This document shows, piece by piece, positions 12,615-20,197 of a DNA stretch of 45,475 nucleotides. The stretch's first letter is position 1, and every line of letters begins with the position of its first letter. The notes below the pieces were generated by a model, which searched no databases, was not told where the DNA came from, and was given only the letters and a program-made list of their open reading frames with translations. Source of the DNA: a virus. The stretch spans positions 1-45,475 of IMG/VR virus record IMGVR_UViG_3300010396_000057; one strand, 5' to 3'. A program made the position numbers and the translations under genes.

Positions 12615-13303
12615 CAGAGCCTGTTGTGATCGGAAACGCAACCCTGTATTTGGGCGACTGCCGCGAAATCCTGCCGACTTTGCCGAAGGTGGATGTGGTG
12701 ATTACTGATCCCCCGTATGCCGACCGTACGCACAAGATGGCAAAGACGAACAAAGACAACGGGCACGGATCAAAGCTGGTGACGTTCGCCGCGCTGTCCG
12801 ATGACGATTTTTCGGCTTGCGTTCAACAGTGGCTTATAGCCGCTTCCGGTTGGTGCGTTGCAACCTGTGATTATCGACATGCGCGCCTCGCGTTTGACCT
12901 TCCGCAATTCGTTCGTCTGGGCGCGTGGGTGAAGCCAAACCCTATGCCACAAATCAGCGCAGACCGTCCCGGACAAGGCTTCGAGACGGTGTTGATTCTG
13001 CACGCTGGCGAAGTGAAGAAAGCTTGGAACCGTGGCGGCGGATCTGGCGTGTGGACATTCCCCGTCATCGACTGCGCGGAAGTTTCAACACAGAAGCCGC
13101 TTGCTCTCCTGCGCGCGTTCGTATCCGACTTCACGAACTACAGCCAAACGATCGCCGACCCATTCATGGGTAGCGGAACAACCGGGGTTGCGGCGCTTGA
13201 GCAAGGACGGCGGTTCGTGGGTATTGAGCAAGACCCCGACAGGTTCGAGATCGCCTGCCGCCGCATCGAGGATGCGCAGCGCCAAGGGAGACTGATCGCA
13301 TGA
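12611..13303 (+). CDS. DNA N-methyltransferase (N4-cytosine/N6-adenine type)
   Basis: 230 aa. The catalytic motif DPPY is at residues 33-36 and the AdoMet-binding motif DPFMGSGTT at 183-191, the beta-class order (IV before I). The target-recognition region between them is short. No restriction endonuclease gene is adjacent, so this is an orphan enzyme, probably protecting phage DNA or marking it for replication or packaging control. The sequence specificity cannot be read. The start overlaps the preceding stop. Confidence 0.9.
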   Translation: MTEPVVIGNATLYLGDCREILPTLPKVDVVITDPPYADRTHKMAKTNKDNGHGSKLVTFAALSDDDFSACVQQWLIAASGWCVATCDYRHARLAFDLPQFVRLGAWVKPNPMPQISADRPGQGFETVLILHAGEVKKAWNRGGGSGVWTFPVIDCAEVSTQKPLALLRAFVSDFTNYSQTIADPFMGSGTTGVAALEQGRRFVGIEQDPDRFEIACRRIEDAQRQGRLIA

Positions 13304-13437
13304 ACGACATCATCGCCTGGTGTGTGTTCGATCCCGCCACGAACGAACTGGTGCTGATCTGCAAGAGTCGCGCGGAAGCCCGGAAGATCGCGGCCGAATG
13401 CGACGGGGCGGTCGCGGTGGTGCGGAGGGTGCGGTGA
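13300..13437 (+). CDS. Small hypothetical protein
   Basis: 45 aa between the methyltransferase (ATGA overlap) and the next gene (GTGA overlap). It reads as a beta hairpin (AWCVFDPATNELVLICKS), then an Ala-rich helix and a valine strand, a plausible tiny alpha/beta protein. Too short for most gene callers, but supported by overlaps on both sides. Confidence 0.55.
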   Translation: MNDIIAWCVFDPATNELVLICKSRAEARKIAAECDGAVAVVRRVR

Positions 13438-13916
13438 GCCTGCCCAACCTGTTCGACGATGCCGCCAAGGCGCGGCTGCGGGCGCTCTATGGGGCGCGTC
13501 CGGTGCGCGATGACGCGTGGCATGCCCGACGGCTCAGGCATGCGCGGGAATGCCTTGCGGTCGCCGACAGGATGCACACGTCGGAAGAATTGGCGGCGGC
13601 ACGGGCAGCGTTGGAGGTCGATCCGAAGCATCCGCAGAAAACCCTTTTCAACGCACCGCCTCACGCTGGAGTAGCTACCAGCGGACAACCCGAGCCCTGC
13701 GGGCTGGCTGGTGCATCTATTCAGGGGTCAGGAGGTCACATGCGGATTTTTGAGACGGTTGGCGCAATAGATGTAGAAGCTGCCCCTGGCGGCGTGATGG
13801 TTACGCAGCATGACATTTGTGGGGGTGAGGCGAGCGTCATTTATATCCCGCAGACGCTGATCGGAATGGTATGCAAAGCGATCCTCAAGACAAGCAACGA
13901 AGACGCTGAAATCTGA
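13434..13916 (+). CDS. Hypothetical protein with an internal second start
   Basis: 160 aa from GTG 13434 (GTGA overlap). Residues 1-65 are a basic, Ala/Arg-rich helical part. A poorly conserved-looking linker follows, then a beta-rich C-terminal domain. Just before that domain is AGGAGG with an ATG at 13740, so a separate 58-aa protein (13740-13916) is likely made. No stop codon separates the two. The frame may therefore be two genes fused by loss of a stop, or two genes that happen to share a frame. Function unknown. Confidence 0.55.
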   Translation: MSLPNLFDDAAKARLRALYGARPVRDDAWHARRLRHARECLAVADRMHTSEELAAARAALEVDPKHPQKTLFNAPPHAGVATSGQPEPCGLAGASIQGSGGHMRIFETVGAIDVEAAPGGVMVTQHDICGGEASVIYIPQTLIGMVCKAILKTSNEDAEI

Positions 13917-14770
13917 TGAGTGCCGACGCACGCATCGCGACCGGTCTTCCGGCGCACCCAAAAACCAAGAAGTTGATACGTAGGCTAGGTGACGTCGCGG
14001 CGTGGCGTTTGGTCTGTCTGTTCCTGTGGGCGGCATCGAATCGCAGCGATGGAGACCTTGCGGGAATGACTGACGAAGATATTGAGCTTGCGGTTGACTG
14101 GTCGGGCGACGAAGGACGGTTTGTGTCTGCGCTGGTCGAGGTTGGCTTCCTTGACGGACTGAAGGGATCCTATTTAATTCACGACTGGAGCGAACACAAC
14201 CCTTGGGCCGCTGGCGCGGAATCGCGTAGCGATAAGGCTAGGTGGGCGGCTCTTTGCAAGCACGAAGGACGCAAAGAGGCTGCAAAGAAGATGCCTGGGT
14301 ACGCAAAGCGCCTGCTTGACGCAGGTAAAGAGACTGCTGGAACGCTCCTTGATTCTGCTAATAGCAAGCTAATAGCACAACCAGATGCTGCTAGTAGCAC
14401 ACCACAAGCAGAGTCTGGTTGTGCCCCATCTCCATCTCCATCTCCATCTCCATCTCCATCTCCATCTCCATCTCCATCTCCATCTCCATCTCCAAGAGCA
14501 GGCTCACGCCTACCCCCTGACTGGCAACCATCACCCGACGAACTGCGGTGGGCAATAGACGCGCGCCCCGACTTGGTCATCCCGACCGAAGTCGAATCGT
14601 TCCGGGATTATTGGATCGCCAAGCCGGGAAAGGATGGCCGCAAGTCCGATTGGGCCGCCACGTGGCGTAACTGGATTCGCCGGGCGAACGCACCACGCGG
14701 CCAAGCAATCGGGAGCGCAAACACAACCACGGCGGCGGCCAGCGTCGCCGCATCGAGACCCATGGCATGA
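13916..14770 (+). CDS. Phage replication initiator-like protein with Ser-Pro linker
   Basis: 284 aa. The N-terminal 110 residues (GLPAHPKTKKLIRRLG ... YLIHDWSEHNP) form a winged-helix domain of the kind found at the start of phage replication proteins. A linker with eleven Ser-Pro repeats (about residues 172-193) follows. The C-terminal part (LPPDWQPSPDELRWA ... FRDYWIAKPGKDGRKSDWAATWRNWIRRA) is the conserved block that in DnaT/O-like proteins contacts the helicase loader or helicase. It sits directly before the DnaB-type helicase and overlaps it. An origin is probably inside or next to this gene, as with lambda O; I cannot identify the iterons. Confidence 0.75.
   Translation: MSADARIATGLPAHPKTKKLIRRLGDVAAWRLVCLFLWAASNRSDGDLAGMTDEDIELAVDWSGDEGRFVSALVEVGFLDGLKGSYLIHDWSEHNPWAAGAESRSDKARWAALCKHEGRKEAAKKMPGYAKRLLDAGKETAGTLLDSANSKLIAQPDAASSTPQAESGCAPSPSPSPSPSPSPSPSPSPSPSPRAGSRLPPDWQPSPDELRWAIDARPDLVIPTEVESFRDYWIAKPGKDGRKSDWAATWRNWIRRANAPRGQAIGSANTTTAAASVAASRPMA
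14429..14494 (+). repeat. Hexanucleotide tandem repeat (TCTCCA)x11
   Basis: Eleven perfect TCTCCA units encoding Ser-Pro pairs in the replication-protein linker. Because the unit is 6 bp, changes in copy number lengthen or shorten the linker without a frameshift. Confidence 0.95.
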
Positions 14771-16068
14771 ACCTTCTCGAATCCAGCACCCTGCTCGAAA
14801 TCGAGCGCTCCCTGCTCGCGACGCTCATGCTTCGGCCCAGCGATTGCCACCGCGTGCAGATCAGCGCTGACTACTTCGCGAACGAAACCCATGGCGACGT
14901 TTACCGCGCCATCCAATCGCAGCTGGCGGACGCCAAGCCGTTCGATCCCGTCACCCTGGCTGACCTGTTCGAGCAAGAGGGCCGCAAACCGCTGTCGAAT
15001 CTGGTGATGGAGATGGGTTCGGACGCGATGGTGACTGCGGTTCCTGAAGCGTTCGCGCACCGGGTCACGACGGCATGGCGTCATCGGCGATCCCGTGAAA
15101 TCGGCATGGCGCTGATGGAATCCACGAGCGAGAAAGCCGTGGATCAGGCGATCAACGCGCTGATGAGCCTGCATGCCACAGAGCAAAACCACGAGTGGGA
15201 TGCGAAGCAGGCAGCCAAGGCGGCATTTGCGGAGCTGACCACGATCTACAACAGCGACGGCAAGCTGCCTGGTGTGACAACCGGCCTGATCGACGTAGAC
15301 GACAAGCTGGGCGGCATGCATCGTGGTGACATGATCGTGATCGGCGGTCGGGCCGCTATGGGCAAGACCAGTTTCCTGCTCGGCATGGCTCGCGCGGCAG
15401 CCAAGATCGGCCATCCGGTGGGCATCATTTCCGGCGAGCAGCCGGTGGAGCAGATGACTCTGCGGATGATGTCGTCGGCGTCAAACATCGACTCGAAAAA
15501 GTTCCGCACGGCGCGGTTCGAGGATTTCGAGTGGGGCAAGCTCGCTGGCGTGGTGGGATCGACCTCTGAGCTGCCGATGTGGTTTCTGGATCGCTCCGCG
15601 CCAACGATGGCGGAGGTTGCGCGCATCGCCCGACGCTGGAAGCACAAGCATGGCATCCAGGCGCTTTACGTTGACTACCTGCAGCGGATCGGCGGGGAGG
15701 GTGAACGCAAATACGAGCAGGTGAGCTTCGTGGCTCGCGCACTAAAGAACCTGGCTCGCGATCTGGATATCCCGGTGATCGTGCTCGCTCAGGTTGCTCG
15801 CGCCGTAGAAAACCGCCCCAATTCCGTGCCGCGCATGGGCGACTTGTCCGACTCCAGCGAGATCGAGAAGGAAGCCGATCAAGTGCTGATGCTGTATCGC
15901 GAGGGCTATTACAACGCGGATGCCGATCAATCAATGGCTCGGGTGATCGTCGAAAAAAACCGCCACGGCGCGACGGGATACATCGACCTGCACTGGCAGG
16001 GAAACACGATGACATTCGGCAATCTGTCGCGCGAATACGGGGACGGCGCGATGGAGAGCAGCCGATGA
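14767..16068 (+). CDS. dnaB: Replicative DNA helicase, DnaB family
   Basis: 433 aa. The N-terminal helical domain spans residues 1-110. The RecA-like domain has the P-loop GGRAAMGKTS (193-202), an Asp-Tyr-Leu-Gln Walker B element (ALYVDYLQRI), the H3 glutamine region (IVLAQVARA) and the C-terminal VEKNRHGATG motif that binds DNA and nucleotide. It unwinds the phage replication fork as a hexamer. It replaces the host DnaB recruitment step and pairs with the initiator upstream (4-base overlap). Length is typical. Confidence 0.95.
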   Translation: MNLLESSTLLEIERSLLATLMLRPSDCHRVQISADYFANETHGDVYRAIQSQLADAKPFDPVTLADLFEQEGRKPLSNLVMEMGSDAMVTAVPEAFAHRVTTAWRHRRSREIGMALMESTSEKAVDQAINALMSLHATEQNHEWDAKQAAKAAFAELTTIYNSDGKLPGVTTGLIDVDDKLGGMHRGDMIVIGGRAAMGKTSFLLGMARAAAKIGHPVGIISGEQPVEQMTLRMMSSASNIDSKKFRTARFEDFEWGKLAGVVGSTSELPMWFLDRSAPTMAEVARIARRWKHKHGIQALYVDYLQRIGGEGERKYEQVSFVARALKNLARDLDIPVIVLAQVARAVENRPNSVPRMGDLSDSSEIEKEADQVLMLYREGYYNADADQSMARVIVEKNRHGATGYIDLHWQGNTMTFGNLSREYGDGAMESSR

Positions 16069-16376
16069 CCGGCCCGAAAATCCATCCACGGCGCGACGAA
16101 AACGAGCCGATCGACCGCGTCTCGTCGACGGGCCACGGTAGCGCACGCGTCGGGCGCACGATCATGGAATTGCTGCTGGACGAAGCGACGCTGATGATCG
16201 TCAGAGCGGCAAACGGCGAAGTATTCGCGTTGGACCCCTTGGGCTTGCGAGCTCAGTCCATCGCGAATCTACACCCGGACTGGATCACCGGTACCTACAC
16301 CCGCCGCTGCGGTGTCGGAGCGATTGCTGGCGATCTGGTTGTGCAGTGCCGTGAAGTGCGGAGGTTGGCCGCATGA
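16065..16376 (+). CDS. Small hypothetical protein
   Basis: 103 aa, overlapping the helicase stop and the next start. A basic N-terminus is followed by a helix (TIMELLLDEATLMIV) and a beta-rich C-terminal half. It lies in the replication operon. Not recognised. Confidence 0.55.
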   Translation: MTGPKIHPRRDENEPIDRVSSTGHGSARVGRTIMELLLDEATLMIVRAANGEVFALDPLGLRAQSIANLHPDWITGTYTRRCGVGAIAGDLVVQCREVRRLAA

Positions 16377-16603
16377 CTGCTCGCCGAAAGTCCACTCCAC
16401 ATCCCCGCGTCGGATTGCACGTCGAGATAACCCGGCTGCTGCAGGATCGCGCGCTGACTGCCATTGACCTCGCTGCGATGCTCGACAAACAACAGGCTGG
16501 CATAGACAGCGCACTGCGTGGGATGGAGCGGCGCGGGGAGATTCGGCGGCTGCCGTACCGGCTGGGCGTGTGGGCGAAATGGACGTTGCGGGGCGCGGCA
16601 TGA
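16373..16603 (+). CDS. Small winged-helix DNA-binding protein
   Basis: 76 aa. The sequence reads as a winged helix: [24 protein letters not shown], then [19 protein letters not shown] as the recognition helix, and a short wing (YRLGVWAKW). Similar proteins occur next to rusA in phages and may regulate or assist DNA processing. It is coupled to rusA by ATGA. Family assignment is by fold pattern only. Confidence 0.6.
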   Translation: MTARRKSTPHPRVGLHVEITRLLQDRALTAIDLAAMLDKQQAGIDSALRGMERRGEIRRLPYRLGVWAKWTLRGAA

Positions 16604-16992
16604 CGCATCCCGCCAGCATCGCGCCCATGCGCGAACTCGTGCTGCCGTGGCCCAGCAAGGACCTGTCGCCGAATGCCCGCGTGCACTGGGCAGTCAGGGC
16701 CAGCAAGGCATCCCTTGCGCGCACCGAAGCGTGGACATTAGCCCTGTATGCCGGATGGCTTAATGCGGACTTGCCTGACGGGCGCCTACATCTGTGGATC
16801 ACCTTCCACCCGCCAACCAAACGTCTGCCTGACGACGACAATATGCTGGCCCGGTTCAAGTCTTATCGTGACGGCATAGCGGATGCACTCGGCATCGACG
16901 ACAAGCGCTTCATCTCGCATCCCTACGTGAGCGACAAGCCGGTTAAGTACGGCGAGGTGCGGGTGCGGATCACGGGAGGGCCGAGCGCATGA
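16600..16992 (+). CDS. rusA: Holliday junction resolvase RusA
   Basis: 130 aa from the ATG at 16600 (coupled to the previous stop). The RusA signature [25 protein letters not shown] is spread over residues 77-101, and D78, D80, K87 and D100/D101 match the acidic metal-binding residues and conserved lysine. RusA cuts four-way junctions symmetrically, here resolving recombination or replication intermediates before packaging. Length agrees with the 115-140 aa usual for phage RusA. Confidence 0.9.
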   Translation: MTHPASIAPMRELVLPWPSKDLSPNARVHWAVRASKASLARTEAWTLALYAGWLNADLPDGRLHLWITFHPPTKRLPDDDNMLARFKSYRDGIADALGIDDKRFISHPYVSDKPVKYGEVRVRITGGPSA

Positions 16993-17202
16993 CTACCGTC
17001 GCGCCAGCTGCTCTAGCGCGTATTGCACCGCATAGCTCGGCGTCCGGTAACCAGGGATCGACGGATCGCACAGATGCGCTCGCATCTGCCGATCAGAGAT
17101 GCCGATCAGCTTCGCAGCGGCGCGCTGCGTCAGCCCGGCCTGTGCGAGCAACGCCCGGAGGTATTCCGGGCGCGGGTCGTGGCGGGAGGCGTCGGGTTTC
17201 AT
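16993..17202 (-). CDS. Helix-turn-helix protein, second gene of an autoregulated minus-strand pair
   Basis: 69 aa starting at 17202, whose ATGA overlaps the stop of the upstream minus-strand gene. LRALLAQAGLTQRAAAKLIGISDRQMRAHL (about residues 13-42) is a clean helix-turn-helix with GISDRQMRAH as the recognition helix. It is encoded against the direction of all surrounding genes and ends back to back with rusA without spacing. It is the likely repressor acting on the palindrome at 17497-17513. Similar two-gene units with the regulator second occur in toxin-antitoxin and exclusion systems. Confidence 0.65.
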   Translation of the reverse strand: MKPDASRHDPRPEYLRALLAQAGLTQRAAAKLIGISDRQMRAHLCDPSIPGYRTPSYAVQYALEQLARR

Positions 17203-17447
17203 TCGCCGCGCGCAGCAGCGACCCAAGCCATGGCCGCATGGTCAGGCGAGTGCACCTGAGCCGACACACCACCATCAGGACACCGATAGACCTTTTTCCC
17301 GGCGTCGTCGAAAGAGCCAAGCAGCTCGAACAAACCCTCCTCTTCCTGCGCCCGCTGAATGTCATTGGCGGCCTCGCTACGCATAGCGTGCAGGTACGAG
17401 GTAGAGCGGAGGACGGCGGTCCGGAAATAATCATTCTTGATGTTCAT
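17199..17447 (-). CDS. Hypothetical protein, first gene of the minus-strand pair
   Basis: 82 aa from 17447, with AGGAGA 6 bases upstream. The first 45 residues are helical (YFRTAVLRSTSYLHAMRSEAANDIQ is the core), and the second half is a beta-rich part with YRCPDGG and a Val-His-Ser-Pro-Asp-His segment. No family recognised. Being expressed from a strong operator-bearing promoter in reverse orientation, it could be active in the lysogen as a toxin, exclusion protein or regulator partner; that is inference from layout alone. Confidence 0.55.
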   Translation of the reverse strand: MNIKNDYFRTAVLRSTSYLHAMRSEAANDIQRAQEEEGLFELLGSFDDAGKKVYRCPDGGVSAQVHSPDHAAMAWVAAARGE

Positions 17448-17492
17448 CTCGATCTCCTGTCTGCGCCTCGCCGAAGTGGCTGGCATGGATAT

Positions 17493-17521
17493 ATAGTAGG
17501 CTCATTGAGCCTATGCGTCAA
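17493..17521 (-). promoter_or_regulatory. Promoter with palindromic operator in its spacer
   Basis: On the minus strand TTGACG (17521-17516), a 17-bp spacer and TACTAT (17498-17493) form a good sigma-70 promoter. The spacer is filled by the palindrome TAGGCTCA-T-TGAGCCTA (17497-17513, perfect 8-bp arms), which overlaps the -10 box. A repressor bound there would shut the promoter. It drives 17447-16993. Confidence 0.72.
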
Positions 17522-17602
17522 GCGCCCGAACGAAAATAATCGAAACGATTTCCGTCTGCGCAGTACAGTAATTGCACGGGTCTGTCTCGCGGACTGCGAC
17601 GC

Positions 17603-17788
17603 ATGATCAAGCTCATCACCTGCTCGACCTGCCGGCATTTCGCGCCCTATCCGCCGAATCCGGCCCAAGCCGTCGGCCAGTGCGCACATCCCCAACATCC
17701 AGGCGACGAATACTGGTTCGCCGGCGTCGTACATCGATGCGCGGATCACGAAACCAAGCCCGGGGACGCTCATGATCCAGCCCCGTAA
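17603..17788 (+). CDS. Small cysteine-rich protein
   Basis: 61 aa. CSTCRHF near the N-terminus and C...HRCADHE later (four Cys, several His) suggest one zinc site. Such short proteins of the CxxCxxF type are frequent in phages just upstream of late regulators. It overlaps the next gene by 17 bases. Role unknown. Confidence 0.58.
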   Translation: MIKLITCSTCRHFAPYPPNPAQAVGQCAHPQHPGDEYWFAGVVHRCADHETKPGDAHDPAP

Positions 17789-17978
17789 CGCTCCGCGACC
17801 CGATAGCTGCTGCGTGTCCGCTGACGTGCTGACGGGCCCGGAACGCGCGTGCCAGCTGCCCAAGCTGCCCGATGTGCCCAAGCACCGACAGGGCATCGAA
17901 TGGCACTGCGGGCTGCGCTGGGGAGATGTGGAATCCATTGCCTGCGTGTTGCGCGTACTCCGGAGTAGCCATGACTGA
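17772..17978 (+). CDS. Small hypothetical protein
   Basis: 68 aa overlapping both neighbours slightly (17 and 8 bases). Two adjacent cysteines near residue 13, two more later and a WHCGLRWGD segment give a possible metal site. The support is its close packing between two better genes. Uncertain. Confidence 0.45.
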   Translation: MIQPRNAPRPDSCCVSADVLTGPERACQLPKLPDVPKHRQGIEWHCGLRWGDVESIACVLRVLRSSHD

Positions 17979-18480
17979 GACAAACCAACTTTGGGGCAAG
18001 GATCGCCCGATGCTGATGGAGCGGCTTGGCCGCTTGCTCGGCAGCACGACGTATCGCGATCAGGACTCCGGGGGCGGGACACCTTTCAGCGCCCGCAAGC
18101 TGACCAGCGAGGCGGAAATGCTGCTGGCGCTCAAACTGGCGCAAACGCATGCCGGTGATGTCGGCCCGTGGATCGTCTACAGCATCGCCCTGCAGATCGA
18201 CGATCGGGAACGCGAAATCGTGGAATGGCTTGCCGGCAAGCTGGAACGCGGGACCGGAGCGCATGGGCGCCGCAATGCAAGCCGCATGCTCAAGATTGCG
18301 CTGGCGTCCTATCAGCTCGCGGTGCATGGGATCGAGCCGGCATGTCCGAAGGATCGCACCGCCGAGTTCTTCTTGCTTGCCAATATCGGCGCCGGTTGGC
18401 TCTGGATGAAATGCGAGAGCGCGGTGGATCGGGCGCAGTGCGCGATGAGTTCGCGCGAGCCGGCTGCAACTGCCGCTTGA
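17971..18480 (+). CDS. Candidate late-gene regulator (Q position)
   Basis: 169 aa from 17971, with CGGAG 6 bases upstream. It is helical throughout. Residues 85-125 (DREREIVEWLAGKLERGTGAHGRRNASRMLKIALASYQLAVHG) contain a basic helix pair that could bind nucleic acid. I recognise no family. It is the last early gene, and directly behind it lie a promoter and a terminator (18477-18577) before the lysis genes, just as lambda Q precedes pR'-tR'. The late-regulator role rests on this context. Confidence 0.55.
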   Translation: MTETNQLWGKDRPMLMERLGRLLGSTTYRDQDSGGGTPFSARKLTSEAEMLLALKLAQTHAGDVGPWIVYSIALQIDDREREIVEWLAGKLERGTGAHGRRNASRMLKIALASYQLAVHGIEPACPKDRTAEFFLLANIGAGWLWMKCESAVDRAQCAMSSREPAATAA

Positions 18481-18506
18481 CTGTCAAGGGGGTAATCGCA
18501 TAGATT
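18477..18506 (+). promoter_or_regulatory. Candidate late promoter (pR'-like)
   Basis: TTGACT (18477-18482), an 18-bp spacer and TAGATT (18501-18506). The -35 box overlaps the stop codon of the preceding gene. Transcription would start near 18513 and meet the terminator at 18547 after about 35-65 bases. Confidence 0.5.
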
Positions 18507-18546
18507 TCGCTACAGGCGAAGTTGCCACCCACGCCAGCCATTACCC

Positions 18547-18577
18547 AAACCCCTGCCCGAAACGGCGGGGGTTTTTT
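18547..18577 (+). terminator. Intrinsic terminator before the lysis genes
   Basis: A ten-pair GC-rich stem (AACCCCTGCC with GGCGGGGGTT, one G-T pair), a CGAAAC loop and a run of six T. It lies 16 bases before the endolysin start, so late expression needs read-through or a promoter within the few bases beyond. Confidence 0.85.
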
Positions 18578-18592
18578 GTTCACGGAGCGCCC

Positions 18593-19021
18593 ATGCAGCC
18601 GAGTCAGGACGCCGTTGATCTGGTCAAGGCGTCCGAAGGGCTGCGTCTGCAGACATACCGGGATGCGGTGGGGATGCTCACCATCGGATGGGGGCATACG
18701 GCCGGCGTGCGCGGCACCCAGACGATCACCGAAGCCGACGCCGAGCAGATGCTTGACGAGGACCTGGACGACGCGGCAATAACGGTGAATCGGCTGGTGA
18801 CCGTGCCGCTGACGCAGGGCCAGTTCGACGCGCTGTGCGATTTCACGCTCAACATGGGGTCGGGTCGGTTGGCCAGCTCGACGCTGCTGCGACTGCTCAA
18901 TCAGGGCGATTACGGTGCCGCCGGCGCGCAGCTCAAGCACTGGATCATGGCTGGCGGTGTGGCATTGCCGGGACTTATCACGCGACGCGCCGCCGAGCTG
19001 GCGCTCTGGAACAAGTCATGA
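18593..19021 (+). CDS. Endolysin, GH24 lysozyme
   Basis: 142 aa. The catalytic triad pattern E15-x8-D24-x5-T30 is exact, within SEGLRLQTYRDAVGMLTIGWGHT. It cleaves the MurNAc-GlcNAc bond of peptidoglycan. The N-terminus is hydrophilic with no signal or SAR segment, so release to the periplasm must depend on the holin genes behind it. Length is normal for phage T4/P22-type lysozymes. CGGAG precedes the ATG at 18593. Confidence 0.94.
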   Translation: MQPSQDAVDLVKASEGLRLQTYRDAVGMLTIGWGHTAGVRGTQTITEADAEQMLDEDLDDAAITVNRLVTVPLTQGQFDALCDFTLNMGSGRLASSTLLRLLNQGDYGAAGAQLKHWIMAGGVALPGLITRRAAELALWNKS

Positions 19022-19359
19022 CCGAACCCGTTACCAGCATTCTCGGCGTCAAGCTGGGAACGACCATTGCTGGCTTCGCCGGTGGCGTCGTGTCGCTGGC
19101 CTTCGTGCAGGGCTTGACTCGATTGCAGGGCGTCATGGCTGTCGTGGTGGGCATGCTCACGGCGGCTTACCTCACCCCACTGGTAGTGGAAAAGCTCAGC
19201 ATCACGCCGGAGTTGCAAAACGGCGCGGCCTTCGTGATCGGTCTGTGCGCCATGTCGATCATCCCGATCATCAAAAAGGCTGTGCCGTCAGCCGCATCGC
19301 TGATTGCCGCCCATTACACGTCATCCGATCCGACACAGGGGAAAGGAGGCGACAAATGA
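19018..19359 (+). CDS. Holin-like membrane protein
   Basis: 113 aa from the ATG overlapping the endolysin stop. Three hydrophobic stretches lie at about residues 13-32, 37-58 and 69-86, followed by a polar, charged tail ending GKGGDK. Size, topology and place match a phage holin that opens the inner membrane for the endolysin at a set time. It shares the lysis cassette with a second membrane protein, so one of the two may act as antiholin. Confidence 0.75.
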   Translation: MTEPVTSILGVKLGTTIAGFAGGVVSLAFVQGLTRLQGVMAVVVGMLTAAYLTPLVVEKLSITPELQNGAAFVIGLCAMSIIPIIKKAVPSAASLIAAHYTSSDPTQGKGGDK

Positions 19360-19709
19360 ACCTGCTCAACCTGCTCGACATCGCGATCTTGTCTGTCGTG
19401 CTGATGTGTTGCTTCGAGATCGTCCGCGTGCTGAATCCGATGGATGCGCCGTGGAAGGCTGTCGCCTTCGTGCTGATCACCATCGGCAGCTTCGGATGGA
19501 TCAATTACGACCTCGCCGGCCATGCTGTTGCCTGGTACGCCCTGGTGCTGCATTTGGGCTTTGCGATCTGCTCGGTCGTGATCTTGCACAACCAGCAGAT
19601 GCGCCGACGGTCGTCCGATCATGTGATTTCGCAGAAAACGTTGCGGTATCTGGCCACGCACCGCCAGCACCAGATTATCCGCCCCACTGTTCCACGGCCG
19701 AAAAGGTAG
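19356..19709 (+). CDS. Second lysis-cassette membrane protein (holin/antiholin candidate)
   Basis: 117 aa, coupled to the holin by ATGA and preceded by AAAGGAGG. Three hydrophobic segments (about residues 8-25, 34-51 and 58-78) are followed by a strongly basic tail (MRRRSSDH ... RPTVPRPKR), which should stay in the cytoplasm. Pairs of three-span proteins are common in phage lysis cassettes. It is not possible to tell holin from antiholin. Confidence 0.68.
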   Translation: MNLLNLLDIAILSVVLMCCFEIVRVLNPMDAPWKAVAFVLITIGSFGWINYDLAGHAVAWYALVLHLGFAICSVVILHNQQMRRRSSDHVISQKTLRYLATHRQHQIIRPTVPRPKR

Positions 19710-19713
19710 ACCC

Positions 19714-20187
19714 ATGAAAACCCAAACCCTGATCGCGGCGCTTGTCGTCGCGTGCATGCTCGTGCTCGCCGGTTGCGCCACCGATGGCGCAAAGCAACTC
19801 TCGCCGGCCCAGATCGCCGCCATCGCCTGTCCGCAAGTCAACTTGGTCAACAGCCAACTGACCGTCATCAATACGGCCATGCTCGCATCGCCGGCTACCG
19901 CGCCGTTCGCGAAAAAGGCCAGCGCTGAACTGATCGCAATCCAGCCGACCGTGGCTGCAGTGTGTGCCGCCGGCGCAACCGTGACGGCGACAAACCTGCA
20001 AGCCTTGGCCCAGCAAGCGCTCCCGGCGCTCGGAACGGTCGTGGGCAGCCTTCCGATCACGCCCGCGCAGCAGGCGCAGGCACAAGCCGCTCTGGTCGTG
20101 GCTGAAACCGCGCTCGGGCTGGCTGGAGTGGTCGAGCAGCAGATTCAAGCTGCCAAGGCAGATCCGGCGGCACCCACTTCGAAATAA
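19714..20187 (+). CDS. Lysis-cassette lipoprotein
   Basis: 157 aa. A signal peptide ends in the lipobox LAGC (lipidated Cys at about residue 21), so the mature protein is anchored in a membrane facing the periplasm. The remainder is Ala/Gln/Val-rich and helical. An outer-membrane spanin subunit is possible from the location, but most o-spanins are shorter and proline-rich, and no i-spanin with a long periplasmic coiled coil is seen. It may be a structural lipoprotein or a single-protein spanin variant. Confidence 0.72.
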   Translation: MKTQTLIAALVVACMLVLAGCATDGAKQLSPAQIAAIACPQVNLVNSQLTVINTAMLASPATAPFAKKASAELIAIQPTVAAVCAAGATVTATNLQALAQQALPALGTVVGSLPITPAQQAQAQAALVVAETALGLAGVVEQQIQAAKADPAAPTSK

Positions 20188-20197
20188 GGAGAAGACC

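Noticed and set aside
14179-14580. 133-aa minus-strand frame with Asp-Gly repeats
   Set aside because: It is the reverse complement of the Ser-Pro repeat in the replication gene.
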